A DNA stretch of 64,000 nucleotides from G963662655 sp963666875 (GCA_963666875.2 CAXXPU010000014.1:124001-188000); one strand, 5' to 3'. Numbered from the stretch's first letter, positions 42,701 through 50,783 are shown. Notes: generated from the sequence alone by a model not told the origin. Translations and numbers: made by a program.

Positions 42701-43334
42701 CATCCATGCCACGCCCATCGAACGGAATCTTCGCGTGCTTCTGAAATACCGTCCAACGCTCGGGCTTGAGATGATAATATCTGTCCGCGATCCACTTCAT
42801 GCACGGTACCGCGGTATCGTACTCCGAGACCGCGCTACCCGCATCGCATTGCTTCTCACACACAGCCGCACCATCGATCGCTGCGCCGCGGAAGTAGTAT
42901 GCCTTCTGTTTATCGCCCCGAATAATCTTCCATTCGACCTCGCCCCTGGAAATACCGATCTTCACGGACAGCTTGAATTCGCCGAACCGCGTCTCCTGGA
43001 GACCGATCGTCTCGAAACTGGTCAGGATATCCATCGCCGCCCGTACAGGTGCGTCTTCCTGCGTACGGTCGAGTGGGAATATTGCCGTGAAGGCATCCCC
43101 AGCAAATGAGGAAACAAAGCCCTGGTTGCGATATATGGAATCAATAGCCGGCGTGAAGACGCGATTGATAATGCCGGTCAGAATCTCGGCGCCTTCCTTG
43201 CCGTTTTTCATCAGTGTATGGGTCATCTGCGTGAAGCCGGAAACGTCGATAAACATGCAGCCGGCCTGCAATCTGCCGGAGAAACGATCGTTTTCGGCGT
43301 GCTCGAGAATATAACGTGGTACGAGTTGTTTCAT
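39735..43334 (-). CDS. Signalling protein: class III nucleotide cyclase, AAA-type ATPase and TPR domains
   Basis: A 1199-residue cytoplasmic regulator. Residues ~1-180 are a class III cyclase-like domain (CMFIDVSGFTQMTH with metal-binding Asp), and ~220-390 a second cyclase-like domain (VGMTFGTAFTGFVGSEVRSEYTALG). Residues ~410-700 form a STAND/AAA-like ATPase with P-loop GAAGTGKS and Walker B VIVIDDAH. Residues ~850-1199 are about eight TPRs (LGNLGVIYRYTGDFEKS, NIGYVLQCIGDYAPALEHHQKAL). Such proteins bind a ligand or partner and produce cAMP/cGMP or act as switches. It heads an operon whose other two genes code for surface proteins, so it may control their expression. Promoter complement(43376..43404) precedes it. 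Confidence 0.85.
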   Translation of the reverse strand: MKQLVPRYILEHAENDRFSGRLQAGCMFIDVSGFTQMTHTLMKNGKEGAEILTGIINRVFTPAIDSIYRNQGFVSSFAGDAFTAIFPLDRTQEDAPVRAAMDILTSFETIGLQETRFGEFKLSVKIGISRGEVEWKIIRGDKQKAYYFRGAAIDGAAVCEKQCDAGSAVSEYDTAVPCMKWIADRYYHLKPERWTVFQKHAKIPFDGRGMDEFIPEAVINLKTPGEFRDIVSLFVSFDESGDLDTALPEIVRLAVQYGGYFNKFDFGDKGGIALVIFGAPVGREKMFARACDFALALHQLPGIDLRVGMTFGTAFTGFVGSEVRSEYTALGMVVNLSARFAMKAGWRELYVDRFFCANLSQQYRIDFYRDEQFKGFPEPVPVYLLKHRLKVGRQQKFSGNLIARQSQTEELTGLLELIENRRFGGVIYLEGAAGTGKSRLIHEMTNRLGDYRWIEMPCDGILRKSFNPILHFLELCFEQEENRTPDENRDIFDRHFDAFLRQVLDRDLRTELQRTRSVIGGMLGLHWENSLFEQLDARGRYENTLSALKALMIAMSLHKPLVIVIDDAHLIDPDTVNWLETLTRNVAEYPFAILLACRYRDDGSSFNLELKEVLTHRIHVANLDEDGAREMIGQFLGKPDAKLPEETYQPIWSKSEGNPFYIEQILLYLQENHLISDDLTLEDDRIEIPSRINEIIIARIDRLTEEVKQAVQTASVLGREFPVNILSRMLYDISGQRDDSFDEIVTEAQRENIWMPLQKLRYIFNNILIREVVYGIQLKQRLRNLHKLAADTIRESFPADIEQHYSDLAYHYENAEITDRAIEFLEKASSHAKRNYQNQAALEYRTRQIALLKKEIASRGEWVGSLITALLEAKYYNQVLGNIDEAKAAVEEASEIAHKLGTRLDIAKTDLDKANLLKLSGNYDQCEALLQEAREIFEDENELKMLGLTYLEMGVLSFWQGKQKDAFHYFEKELQAFEELGEPLRVAEALGNLGVIYRYTGDFEKSTEFLIRQLRIAEEQGDKIQISRTLGNLGWVLDGQQKYKDALDYYGRALTINRELGLKGEMIRMLDNIGYVLQCIGDYAPALEHHQKALVYAKEINDIESLINIHANMARANKLSGNLADAYKHFELGLELIRRYGMSHSLPEFLIEKADLLFEDGKKEEAEKLALEGLKKAEELNNAEFTEKGRELLDKIMNE

Positions 43335-43375
43335 CTTCAGTCCTTACGAAATTAAAGCAATATCAATATTAGTTG

Positions 43376-43404
43376 ATTATGAGAGAACGGAACGATGCTG
43401 TCAA
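43376..43404 (-). promoter_or_regulatory. Promoter for the cyclase/ATPase/TPR operon
   Basis: Minus-strand TTGACA (43399-43404) and CATAAT (43376-43381) with an exact 17-base spacer, about 42 bases before the ATG. Eleven of twelve bases match the sigma-70 consensus. Confidence 0.7.
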
Positions 43405-43450
43405 GAAAAACGTGCCGAATAAAGAGCCGCACCGCGAACCGTATTTTTAT

Positions 43451-43486
43451 TTGACACCGAAACAAATAAATCAAATGATCGTTTGA
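43451..43486 (+). promoter_or_regulatory. tetR/efflux promoter with overlapping palindromic operator
   Basis: TTGACA at 43451-43456 lies 17 bases before AATGAT (43474-43479). A 16-base palindrome TCAAATGATCGTTTGA (43471-43486, one mismatched pair) covers the -10 region, a typical TetR operator position. It suggests that the TetR protein represses its own operon. Confidence 0.5.
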
Positions 43487-43502
43487 GATAAAAGGAGACA
43501 GG

Positions 43503-44159
43503 ATGCGCAAACCGAGATGTGACGGACAGGAAACCCGCAAAAGGCTGCTGGATGTTGCATGCCGACTCTTTGCCGAGAAGGGATTCCACAAGACAACGAC
43601 GCAGGAAATCTGTAAAAAAGCATGTACGAATCCTGCTGCCGTGAACTATTATTTCAAGAGTAAGAAGAATCTCTATATCGAAAGCTGGCAGCATGCCTTC
43701 GATTATTCGCTCGAATGCAATCCGGCGGATGGAAACGTCCCGCCCGAAGCATCGCCAGAAGAGCGTCTTTTCGGGAGGATATCGTCCACGATTCGCAGAA
43801 TTGTTGATCAGAACAACTTCAGCTTCGATATCGTTCACAAGGAGATGGCGAATTCGACCGGTTATCTTCACGAAGTCATGCAGAAATCGATCAAACCGAT
43901 CCGGGACGGACTCGACAGCGTCATTCTCGAATTACTCGGTGAAGGTGCGACCGGGGAGGACGTCGAGATGTGCCATCACAGCATCATGTCGCAGTGCTTC
44001 AGCCCGATGCTCGATTTCCGCAAGAGGAAGAAGAAACACGCACCGAAACATCGCACGGTGGAAAACATCGGGATCGACAAACTCGAGCGGCACATCTACG
44101 AATTCTGCCTTGCGGGAATCTCCGCTACACGAGATAATATACTTCGGAGGAATAAATGA
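43503..44159 (+). CDS. TetR-family transcriptional regulator
   Basis: A 218-residue TetR regulator. Its N-terminal helix-turn-helix is GQETRKRLLDVACRLFAEKGFHKTTTQEICKKACTNPAAVNYYFKSKKNLY. The rest is an all-helical ligand domain of the CerR (DUF1956)-like type. The likely target is the palindrome at 43471-43486 in its own promoter, so it probably represses the pump genes behind it until a ligand binds. The start ATG follows AAAGGAGA. Its stop overlaps the adaptor gene's ATG by four bases, so the three genes are one unit. Confidence 0.9.
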   Translation: MRKPRCDGQETRKRLLDVACRLFAEKGFHKTTTQEICKKACTNPAAVNYYFKSKKNLYIESWQHAFDYSLECNPADGNVPPEASPEERLFGRISSTIRRIVDQNNFSFDIVHKEMANSTGYLHEVMQKSIKPIRDGLDSVILELLGEGATGEDVEMCHHSIMSQCFSPMLDFRKRKKKHAPKHRTVENIGIDKLERHIYEFCLAGISATRDNILRRNK

Positions 44160-45334
44160 AAAGGATTCAATCATCCAGTGTTATCGCAATCCTGTCGATA
44201 ATTCTCATATTGATTTCGGTTGCAGGGTGCAATCCGAGTGGAGACGAACGGAAAGGGAAACCGCCCGTGGCTGTGGAAGTCGCGCCGGTCGTCAAATCCG
44301 ATATCCGCGACATCGGTAACTTCAGCGGAACGCTTTCGCCGCGGAGCAGCTTCACGGTATCGCCGAAAGTGGCAGGCAGGCTCAATAGACTTACCGTCGA
44401 TATCGGCGACGAAGTCCGATCCGGGCAGGTTATCGCGGAGCTGGACGACGAGGAATACGTGCAGGATGTCCTTCAGGCACGCGCCGACCTGGCTGTCGCC
44501 CAAGCGCAGAAGGTACAGACGGAGAGCGCGCTTGAACTCGCCTCGCGTGAACTCGAGCGTACGCGGACCCTGCGCGAAAAGGAATTCGTTTCCGAATCGG
44601 ACATGGATCAGGCGCAATCAGAATACGACGCGGCATACGCAAATCACCAGGTTGCTGTAGCGCAGCTCGAGAAGAGAAAGGCGGAGCTGAGATCTGCTGA
44701 AGTTCGTCAGTCCTATACCCGTATCGCGGTATCGTGGGTCGATGGACCCGCGACGCGCGTCGTGGGCGAGCGATACGTCGATGAAGGCGCCATGCTGACG
44801 GTAAACAGCTCCATCGTGAGCATCCTCGACAACAGCGTCATGACCGCCGAAATCGACGTGATCGAACGCGATTACCCGAAGATCAAGCTGGATCAACCCG
44901 CTGCCATCAACACAGACGCGTTTCCGGGAAAAATCTTCGTAGGCAAGATCAACCGCATCGCCCCGATGCTGCAAGAATCCTCACGACAGGCGAAGGTCGA
45001 AATCGACGTGCCGAATCCGGACGGCGAGCTCAAGCCCGGTATGTTCGCGCGGGTTCAAATCGAGTTCCGCACCCATGAAAACGTGATCGTCATCCCCACT
45101 TCCGCGATTGCCCGCAGGAACGAACGGGAAGGCGTCTTCGTAATCGATCGCGAGAGTATGACCGCGAAATTCACGGAAATTCAGACCGGCATCCGGCAGG
45201 ACGATCGCATTGAAGTCCTCAGCCCGGAAATCAAGGGAGAGATTGTCACGCTTGGACATCACCTGCTGGAAGACGGCGGCGCAATTCGGCTGCCGAACGT
45301 AAAACCGCAGAACAACGGGGAGACGGGTAAATGA
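44156..45334 (+). CDS. RND efflux pump membrane-fusion (periplasmic adaptor) lipoprotein
   Basis: A 392-residue adaptor. The leader ends in VAGC (lipobox, Cys about 25). Then come a barrel/lipoyl section PKVAGRLNRLTVDIGDEVRSGQVIAELDD, a helical hairpin (EYVQDVLQARADLAVAQAQ... LEKRKAELRSAEV), and a beta-barrel/MP domain (GKINRIAPMLQESSRQAKVEIDVPNPDGELKPGMFARV). It links the inner-membrane pump to an outer-membrane channel. It is translationally coupled on both sides by ATGA overlaps. No TolC-like gene lies in the operon, so an outer-membrane channel from elsewhere must be used. Confidence 0.92.
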   Translation: MKRIQSSSVIAILSIILILISVAGCNPSGDERKGKPPVAVEVAPVVKSDIRDIGNFSGTLSPRSSFTVSPKVAGRLNRLTVDIGDEVRSGQVIAELDDEEYVQDVLQARADLAVAQAQKVQTESALELASRELERTRTLREKEFVSESDMDQAQSEYDAAYANHQVAVAQLEKRKAELRSAEVRQSYTRIAVSWVDGPATRVVGERYVDEGAMLTVNSSIVSILDNSVMTAEIDVIERDYPKIKLDQPAAINTDAFPGKIFVGKINRIAPMLQESSRQAKVEIDVPNPDGELKPGMFARVQIEFRTHENVIVIPTSAIARRNEREGVFVIDRESMTAKFTEIQTGIRQDDRIEVLSPEIKGEIVTLGHHLLEDGGAIRLPNVKPQNNGETGK

Positions 45335-48300
45335 AGCTTTCAGAACAAGCGGTAAACCGACCGATCTTCACCATTATGGTGGTGCTGATCGTCATCATTT
45401 TGGGCATGGTCTCGCTTTCACGATTATCCGTCGATCTGATGCCCGATATCACCTATCCGACGCTCAGTATCTCTACCACATACGAAGACGCGAGTCCGCA
45501 GGAAATGGAAGAACTGGTGACGCGATTGATCGAGGAAGCCGTCAGCGCCGTACCCGGCGTGGAAGACATCACCTCGACATCCTCCGAAGGAAGCAGCAAC
45601 GTGCGCATCACCTTCAACTGGGGTACCGATCTGGACACTGCGTCCAACGACATCCGCGATCGGCTCGATCGTGTGATCACCCGCCTGCCGGACGACGCCA
45701 GCCGACCGAGTCTTCACAAATTCGACCTCGCCGCCTTCCCGGTAATGCTTTTAGGTGCTTCGGGAAATCTCGATCCGATTCAGATGCGGAAAATCATCGA
45801 CGAGCAGATTAAATACAGGCTCGAGCGTGTTCCCGGTGTTGCATCGCTCGATATATGGGGCGGTCTCGATCGGGAAATCCACGTGGACATCAATCCCGAG
45901 AAAATCAAAGCCCTGCGCATTACGCTCGACACGGTGCTGGATCGCATCAGATCGGGTAACGTCAACCTCCCCGCCGGCACCGTCACGCGCGGCAATTACG
46001 AAGTCACCATCCGTACACCGGGCGAATACCAGAGCATCGACGACCTGCGCCACACCGTAATCATGGAACGCGCCGGCAGTACGATCACCCTCGACGACAT
46101 CGCCGATGTGGAAGACTCCTGGCAGAAAGTGACGCGAATCGTACGGATCAACAGAAAGCCCGGTATCCGACTCGCGGTCAACAAGCAGTCCGGCGCAAAC
46201 ACTGTTAACGTCGCCAACGGCGTCCTGGATGAACTCGAGAAGATATCGAAAGAAATCCCGCAGATACAGCTCATACCCATCATGGATTCCTCGCAGTACA
46301 TCAAGCGCTCGATTGCCAACGTGGCTTCATCGGCGGTACTCGGCAGTCTTCTGGCGATCCTGGTGCTGTTGTTCTTCCTGCGCAATATCCGCAGTACATT
46401 CATTATCGGAACCGCGATTCCGGTGTCGGTCATCGCCACATTCGGGCTGATCTACTTCGGCAAGTTCACGCTGAACCTTATGACGCTGGGTGGTCTGGCG
46501 CTGGGCATCGGTATGCTGGTCGATAACTCGATCGTGGTGCTGGAAAACATTTACAGGCTGCGGGAACTGGGTCTGAGCAAGAAAGACGCCGCGATCCAGG
46601 GCAGTCGCGAGGTCAGCTCCGCGATCATCGCTTCCACCCTGACAACACTGGCGGTGTTCCTGCCGCTGATCTTCATGCAGGGGATGTCCGGCGTGATGTT
46701 CCGGCAGCTCTCGTACGTGGTGAGCTTCTCGCTCATCTGCTCGATGTTTACCGCACTGACCCTGATTCCCATGCTCGCGGGTAAATTTCTCAATCCGAGC
46801 CGCATCGAGCACAGAAAACCGGGCATGATCAAATCGGCGTACGAGACCTCCGGAAAATTCTTCGTCTGGCTGGAAAACCACTATAAACGCATCCTCGATT
46901 ACGCGCTTCATCATCGCATTCGCACGACCGTGACGGCTGTATTTTTGCTAATCGGCAGCCTCCTGCTAATCCCCGCCGTCGGCACGGAACTGATGCCGGC
47001 CTCGGACGAGGGAGAAGTGCGCATCACCGCCGAGATGGAGGTGGGAACCAAGCTCGAACTGATGGATGAGAAGATGAAGCTGGTGGAGAAGATCATCTAC
47101 GAGCAGGTGCCGGAGATCGATCAATTCCAGGCCAGCATTGGCGGATCGCACTGGCGCGGTAATCAATCCAACTCCGCCGACGCCCGGATCAACCTGGTTC
47201 CGCTCTCTCAGCGCAGTCGGTCGAGCGAGGATGTCGCGCAAGCGCTTCGAAAGTCTCTGAGCGGGATACCCGGACTGACCGTGCGCGTACGTGCAAACTC
47301 GGGACTCTTCGTTTTCCGGCGGATGTCGAGCAATACGGATGGAGTCGAAGTAGAGATTCGCGGTCACGACCTCGATATCGCGCTGAAACTCGCCGAAGAG
47401 GTCAAGAAGGCGATCGGGCAGGTAGATGGTATCACCGACGCCCAGCTCAGCCGCGACACCGGCACGCCCGAAGAACTGATCGTGGTGGATCGTCGCAAGG
47501 CGGCAGACATGCGCCTGACCGTCCGGCAGGTGGCATCGACGCTGCAAACCGTCCTCTCCGGCTCTTCTGCCGGTAACTACCGCGAAGGCGGCGACGAATA
47601 CGCCATCCGGGTGCAGGTCAAGGACGCCGACAAGCTCGAGATATCCGATATCCTCGACCTGACACTGACCAACTCGAACGGCGAACCGGTGATCCTGCGC
47701 AATATCGTGCGGCTTGAATCGCGTCGCGGTCCCGTGTCCATCGAACGACACGACCAGGAGCGAGTTATCACCGTGTCCGCCAACATCAGCGGCCGAGATA
47801 TGGGTTCGATCATCACCGATATCCAGGCGAAACTCAAGCAGATCCCGGTTCCGCGCGATTTCAGCATCATCCTGACCGGCGACTACGAGGAGCAGCAGGA
47901 AGCCTTCCGTGAACTGCTCTTCGGATTCGCGCTGGCACTGCTGCTGGTCTATATGGTGATGGCCTGCCAGTACGAATCGCTTCGCGATCCGTTCGTGGTG
48001 ATGTTCTCCGTACCGCTCGCCATCGTGGGCGTCGTCCTGATCCTGCTCATCACCGGCACCACGTTCAACATCCAGTCCTACATCGGCTGTATCATGCTGG
48101 GCGGTATCGTGGTCAACAACGCGATCCTGCTGGTCGATACGACCAATGCCCTGCGCCGAAACGAAAACATGGAGACCTGTCAGGCGATCGAAGAAGCCGG
48201 CAGAAGACGCCTCCGACCCATCCTGATGACCGCGTTCACCACCATCCTGGGTCTGACTCCGCTCGCCATCGGTATCGGCGAAGGCGGCGAAGCGCAGGCC

Positions 48301-48408
48301 CCCATGGCACGCGCCGTGATCGGCGGTCTGCTCAGCTCGACATTTATCACGCTTGTGTTCGTGCCCGTGGTCTATTCCTGGTTCGAGTGGCGCAAGAAGA
48401 AGTGTTGA
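45331..48408 (+). CDS. RND-family efflux transporter (AcrB/HAE1 type)
   Basis: A 1025-residue inner-membrane pump with the 12-helix, two-large-loop RND layout. It opens AVNRPIFTIMVVLIVIILGMVSLSRLSVDLMPDI. The helix-4 motif is GIGMLVDNSIVVLENIYR, with one Asp where AcrB has two. The helix-10 Lys of AcrB is Asn here (GGIVVNNAILLVD), as in other non-proteobacterial members. The proton relay therefore differs from AcrB. Substrates (drugs, lipids, metals) cannot be told from sequence, but the class suggests organic compounds. It overlaps the adaptor gene by four bases. The REP unit at 48412 follows its stop directly. Confidence 0.92.
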   Translation: MKLSEQAVNRPIFTIMVVLIVIILGMVSLSRLSVDLMPDITYPTLSISTTYEDASPQEMEELVTRLIEEAVSAVPGVEDITSTSSEGSSNVRITFNWGTDLDTASNDIRDRLDRVITRLPDDASRPSLHKFDLAAFPVMLLGASGNLDPIQMRKIIDEQIKYRLERVPGVASLDIWGGLDREIHVDINPEKIKALRITLDTVLDRIRSGNVNLPAGTVTRGNYEVTIRTPGEYQSIDDLRHTVIMERAGSTITLDDIADVEDSWQKVTRIVRINRKPGIRLAVNKQSGANTVNVANGVLDELEKISKEIPQIQLIPIMDSSQYIKRSIANVASSAVLGSLLAILVLLFFLRNIRSTFIIGTAIPVSVIATFGLIYFGKFTLNLMTLGGLALGIGMLVDNSIVVLENIYRLRELGLSKKDAAIQGSREVSSAIIASTLTTLAVFLPLIFMQGMSGVMFRQLSYVVSFSLICSMFTALTLIPMLAGKFLNPSRIEHRKPGMIKSAYETSGKFFVWLENHYKRILDYALHHRIRTTVTAVFLLIGSLLLIPAVGTELMPASDEGEVRITAEMEVGTKLELMDEKMKLVEKIIYEQVPEIDQFQASIGGSHWRGNQSNSADARINLVPLSQRSRSSEDVAQALRKSLSGIPGLTVRVRANSGLFVFRRMSSNTDGVEVEIRGHDLDIALKLAEEVKKAIGQVDGITDAQLSRDTGTPEELIVVDRRKAADMRLTVRQVASTLQTVLSGSSAGNYREGGDEYAIRVQVKDADKLEISDILDLTLTNSNGEPVILRNIVRLESRRGPVSIERHDQERVITVSANISGRDMGSIITDIQAKLKQIPVPRDFSIILTGDYEEQQEAFRELLFGFALALLLVYMVMACQYESLRDPFVVMFSVPLAIVGVVLILLITGTTFNIQSYIGCIMLGGIVVNNAILLVDTTNALRRNENMETCQAIEEAGRRRLRPILMTAFTTILGLTPLAIGIGEGGEAQAPMARAVIGGLLSSTFITLVFVPVVYSWFEWRKKKC

Positions 48409-48411
48409 TTG

Positions 48412-48439
48412 GTAGGGGCAGGTCCCTGTGCCTGCCCAC
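48412..48439 (+). repeat. REP unit upstream of the RAYT gene
   Basis: GTAGGGGCAGGTCCCTGTGC... forms an imperfect palindrome (GGGCAGG / CCTGCCC). It starts three bases after the RND pump's stop codon and lies 42 bases before the transposase start. Confidence 0.85.
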
Positions 48440-48481
48440 CCCTCATCTTCCTGAATGCTCAATATATAAAGGATAAATCGA

Positions 48482-49051
48482 ATGACCGATGAGCTTTCCC
48501 AATCCTGTCGTCGTTCCATTCGTCTTCCCGATTTCGATTACGCTTCGTTTGGATTGTATTATGTTACGATATGCACACAGAATCATTCATGTTTGTTCGG
48601 CGACGTGGAAAATGCCCATGTGATTTTGAACGATGCCGGCAATATGATTCGGAAAACATTTATCGAGATACCGGATTTCTATAATAACATCCATGTTGAT
48701 GAGTTTATCGTCATGCCGAATCATTTTCATGGTATCGTTGCTGTAAGTCCAGAACCAATTGGGGGTAGAGAAGGGCAGGCACGGGGACCTGCCCCTACGA
48801 AAGAGGGTGGCAACACCAAGCTGTCCTTGATCGATATTGTTACCAGATTCAAATCATTAACGACAAAGCGTTACATAGATGGAGTGAAAACAAACGGCTG
48901 GATTGCATTCGATCGGAAACTGTGGCAGAGAAATTACTCTGAACACGTGATCCGAAATGATGACGATTTGAATCATATTCGTGATTATATCCAGAAGAAT
49001 CCATTCAATTGGTCTGAAGAAAAAGGTAATCCTGAGAACCTTCATTTATAG
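48482..49051 (+). CDS. REP-associated tyrosine transposase (RAYT, IS200-like Y1 family)
   Basis: A 189-residue Y1 HUH-endonuclease. The HUH metal site is His81-Phe-His83 in VMPNHFHGIV, and the catalytic Tyr is probably Tyr152 in LWQRNYSEHVIRNDDDLNHI, followed by YIQKNPFNW. It nicks and rejoins single-stranded DNA at REP hairpins. Residues 98-106 (GQARGPAPT) are encoded by a complete inverted REP unit embedded in frame. That segment lies in the loop between the HUH motif and the helix FKSLTTKRY. Length is full, with no frameshift, so it may be active. Confidence 0.92.
   Translation: MTDELSQSCRRSIRLPDFDYASFGLYYVTICTQNHSCLFGDVENAHVILNDAGNMIRKTFIEIPDFYNNIHVDEFIVMPNHFHGIVAVSPEPIGGREGQARGPAPTKEGGNTKLSLIDIVTRFKSLTTKRYIDGVKTNGWIAFDRKLWQRNYSEHVIRNDDDLNHIRDYIQKNPFNWSEEKGNPENLHL
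48773..48798 (-). repeat. REP unit inside the RAYT coding sequence
   Basis: GGGCAGGCACGGGGACCTGC plus CCCTAC is the reverse complement of the 59754-59781 type. It is read in frame as GQARGPAPT (residues 98-106 of the transposase). Confidence 0.85.
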
Positions 49052-49071
49052 TACTTTTCATGGACTGTCAT

Positions 49072-49101
49072 GTAGGGGCAGGCACCGGTGCCTGCCCCTA
49101 C
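49072..49101. repeat. REP unit downstream of the RAYT gene, a perfect 30-bp palindrome
   Basis: GTAGGGGCAGGCACC followed by its exact reverse complement. It starts 20 bases after the RAYT stop. The rest of the 245-base gap to 49296 has no recognisable gene. Confidence 0.88.
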
Positions 49102-49296
49102 AGCATAAACACGCAAGCCTGCTCGCAAAAAAACCTGCCCCGGAGGAAGGGCTGGCTGGTGCGGAGGAGTCCTCATACTGCTATGTAACGCCGTTTGCAT
49201 TTCGATTTGTTTATCGAATCATGTTACAGCCATTTCTACGAAAGCGTATAAATCGCGGATAATATGGCGGTGAAGTTTTTATGAATTCTGAAGCGA

Positions 49297-50703
49297 TCAA
49301 TCGTCCTTAAACAGGATCATCGGGGTCTCGGCGCTGTATTCTCCCATTTGCGCGTCTTCGAAACGGCGAAATTTCGCGAGCTGCTCGTTGATGCGTTCCA
49401 GCGAGGAGCGGATTTTCTGTAAGCGATTCTTTGCTTTGTCTCCCGCTGCTTCGATAGCAGATTCCAGCATGTCGAGATTCCCCTGGATCACCATGAGCGG
49501 CTGATTGAGTTCGTGGTTGGCGGTAACGGCCATGGCATAGATCGAGTTGCGTCGTTCGAGCTCCCGGATTTCATCCTGCGCTTCTTTGAGCTGCTTGTTC
49601 TTCGCTTCCAGCTCTTCGTTGCGCAACCGGTACATCTCGGCTTCATGTTCTTTTCGCTCCAGATCGAATTTCATTTCCAGATTATTGAGCCGCTCGACCG
49701 TCTTCTTATCGAGAAACCTGCTCTTCGCCTCGTCGTATTTCATGAAGTACTCAAACGTTCGCTCGATCGCGCCCAGTCCGGCGTAAAGCCTTGCATGCAT
49801 GAAATATATCTGCATAACGATATTGCTCGCCCCTATCTTCTGCGCGATTTCAAGTCCGCGCTCGATATACACCTTCGCTTCATCGTACTTGTCTTCGAGC
49901 ATGTAGATCTGACCAATATTGGCAAGCGCTGTCGCGACCAATGATTCGTATCCTTTAGATTCGGAGATTTCCAAACAGGACTGGTAGAGCTCCAGCGCGT
50001 CGTCCAACCGGTCCTGATCCTTTCTTAGCAGCGCCATCGAATTCAGCGCATTACACACGCCGCGCGTATCTTCGAGTTGGTAACAATACGCAAGGGCTTT
50101 CTCGTTGTAAGCCAGCGCCAGATCGAGTTGTTTCTTCTTGCGATATATCGAAGACATTCCGCTGCATATCAGCAACTTGTGCTCATCAAATCCTTCCAGT
50201 TTGCCAACTAACTCTTCCGCTTTGGTATAGTGGTCGAGCGCTGTATCGAGCTTGTCGAAGCTTTTATACACATTGCCGATATTGATCATCGTTCCGGCCA
50301 TGCCTTCTTTATCGTTTCGTGCGGTAAATGAATCGTATGACAACTTGTAATATTTCAGACAATTATCGAAATCGCCCATCCCGCGATAGCATATCCCGAA
50401 CTGGTTATACAGCAGAGCGATGTCGATATCACTCGTCCCCTGTTCAACCATCTTGAGTAATTCTGTCAGAACAGGCAGTGTATCTTTGTTTCGATCGATG
50501 CTCATCATGAGATTCGCCCGTTGGACTAGGCAACGTGCTCGAGAGTTCTCGTCCCAAGCAAGTGATTCGGCCTCCCGAAGATACTGATAAGCCTCGGGCA
50601 TCTTCGCCCTTTTCGTGTATTGCTCCACGAGTTTCAGCATCAGCCCAAGGCGTTGCTCCGGGTTCTTTTCGGTTTCAATCTGGCGTTTCAGCTCGTCTAA
50701 CAT
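49297..50703 (-). CDS. TPR protein ending in a histidine-kinase phosphoacceptor (HisKA-like) domain without an ATPase domain
   Basis: A 468-residue protein. Residues ~1-310 hold about seven TPRs (YNQFGICYRGMGDFDNCLKYYKLSYDSF, TMINIGNVYKSFDKLDTALDHYTKAEEL, ALNSMALLRKDQDRLDDALELY). Residues ~320-385 are a coiled coil (LEMKFDLERKEHEAEMYRL). Residues ~387-455 look like a HisKA dimerisation domain with H-box His397 in NHELNQPLMVIQGNLDML. The ATP-binding domain that normally follows is missing: the gene ends 71 residues after His397 with no N/G boxes. It may be a phosphotransfer adaptor, or a protein whose phosphorylation comes from another kinase. No partner is adjacent. Confidence 0.75.
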   Translation of the reverse strand: MLDELKRQIETEKNPEQRLGLMLKLVEQYTKRAKMPEAYQYLREAESLAWDENSRARCLVQRANLMMSIDRNKDTLPVLTELLKMVEQGTSDIDIALLYNQFGICYRGMGDFDNCLKYYKLSYDSFTARNDKEGMAGTMINIGNVYKSFDKLDTALDHYTKAEELVGKLEGFDEHKLLICSGMSSIYRKKKQLDLALAYNEKALAYCYQLEDTRGVCNALNSMALLRKDQDRLDDALELYQSCLEISESKGYESLVATALANIGQIYMLEDKYDEAKVYIERGLEIAQKIGASNIVMQIYFMHARLYAGLGAIERTFEYFMKYDEAKSRFLDKKTVERLNNLEMKFDLERKEHEAEMYRLRNEELEAKNKQLKEAQDEIRELERRNSIYAMAVTANHELNQPLMVIQGNLDMLESAIEAAGDKAKNRLQKIRSSLERINEQLAKFRRFEDAQMGEYSAETPMILFKDD

Positions 50704-50783
50704 GTTACAACTCCTGCTTTGTAAACATCCACATCTTCAGTAGCCGAAAGTCGGGAAACCGTCAAGCGGAAAGTGAATTAGAA

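Larger units (their letters stand above)
48412..49101 (+). mobile_element. RAYT locus with its REP palindromes
   Basis: The transposase gene (48482-49051) is flanked by REP units of the same family at 48412-48439 and 49072-49101, and contains a third at 48773-48798. RAYTs are domesticated relatives of IS200/IS605 transposases that process REP palindromes as single-stranded DNA, and flanking REPs are their usual arrangement. Confidence 0.8.

Noticed and set aside
48981..49262. An open frame overlapping the end of the RAYT gene and the downstream REP
   Set aside because: It consists of RAYT 3' bases in another frame and REP sequence, with no ribosome site.
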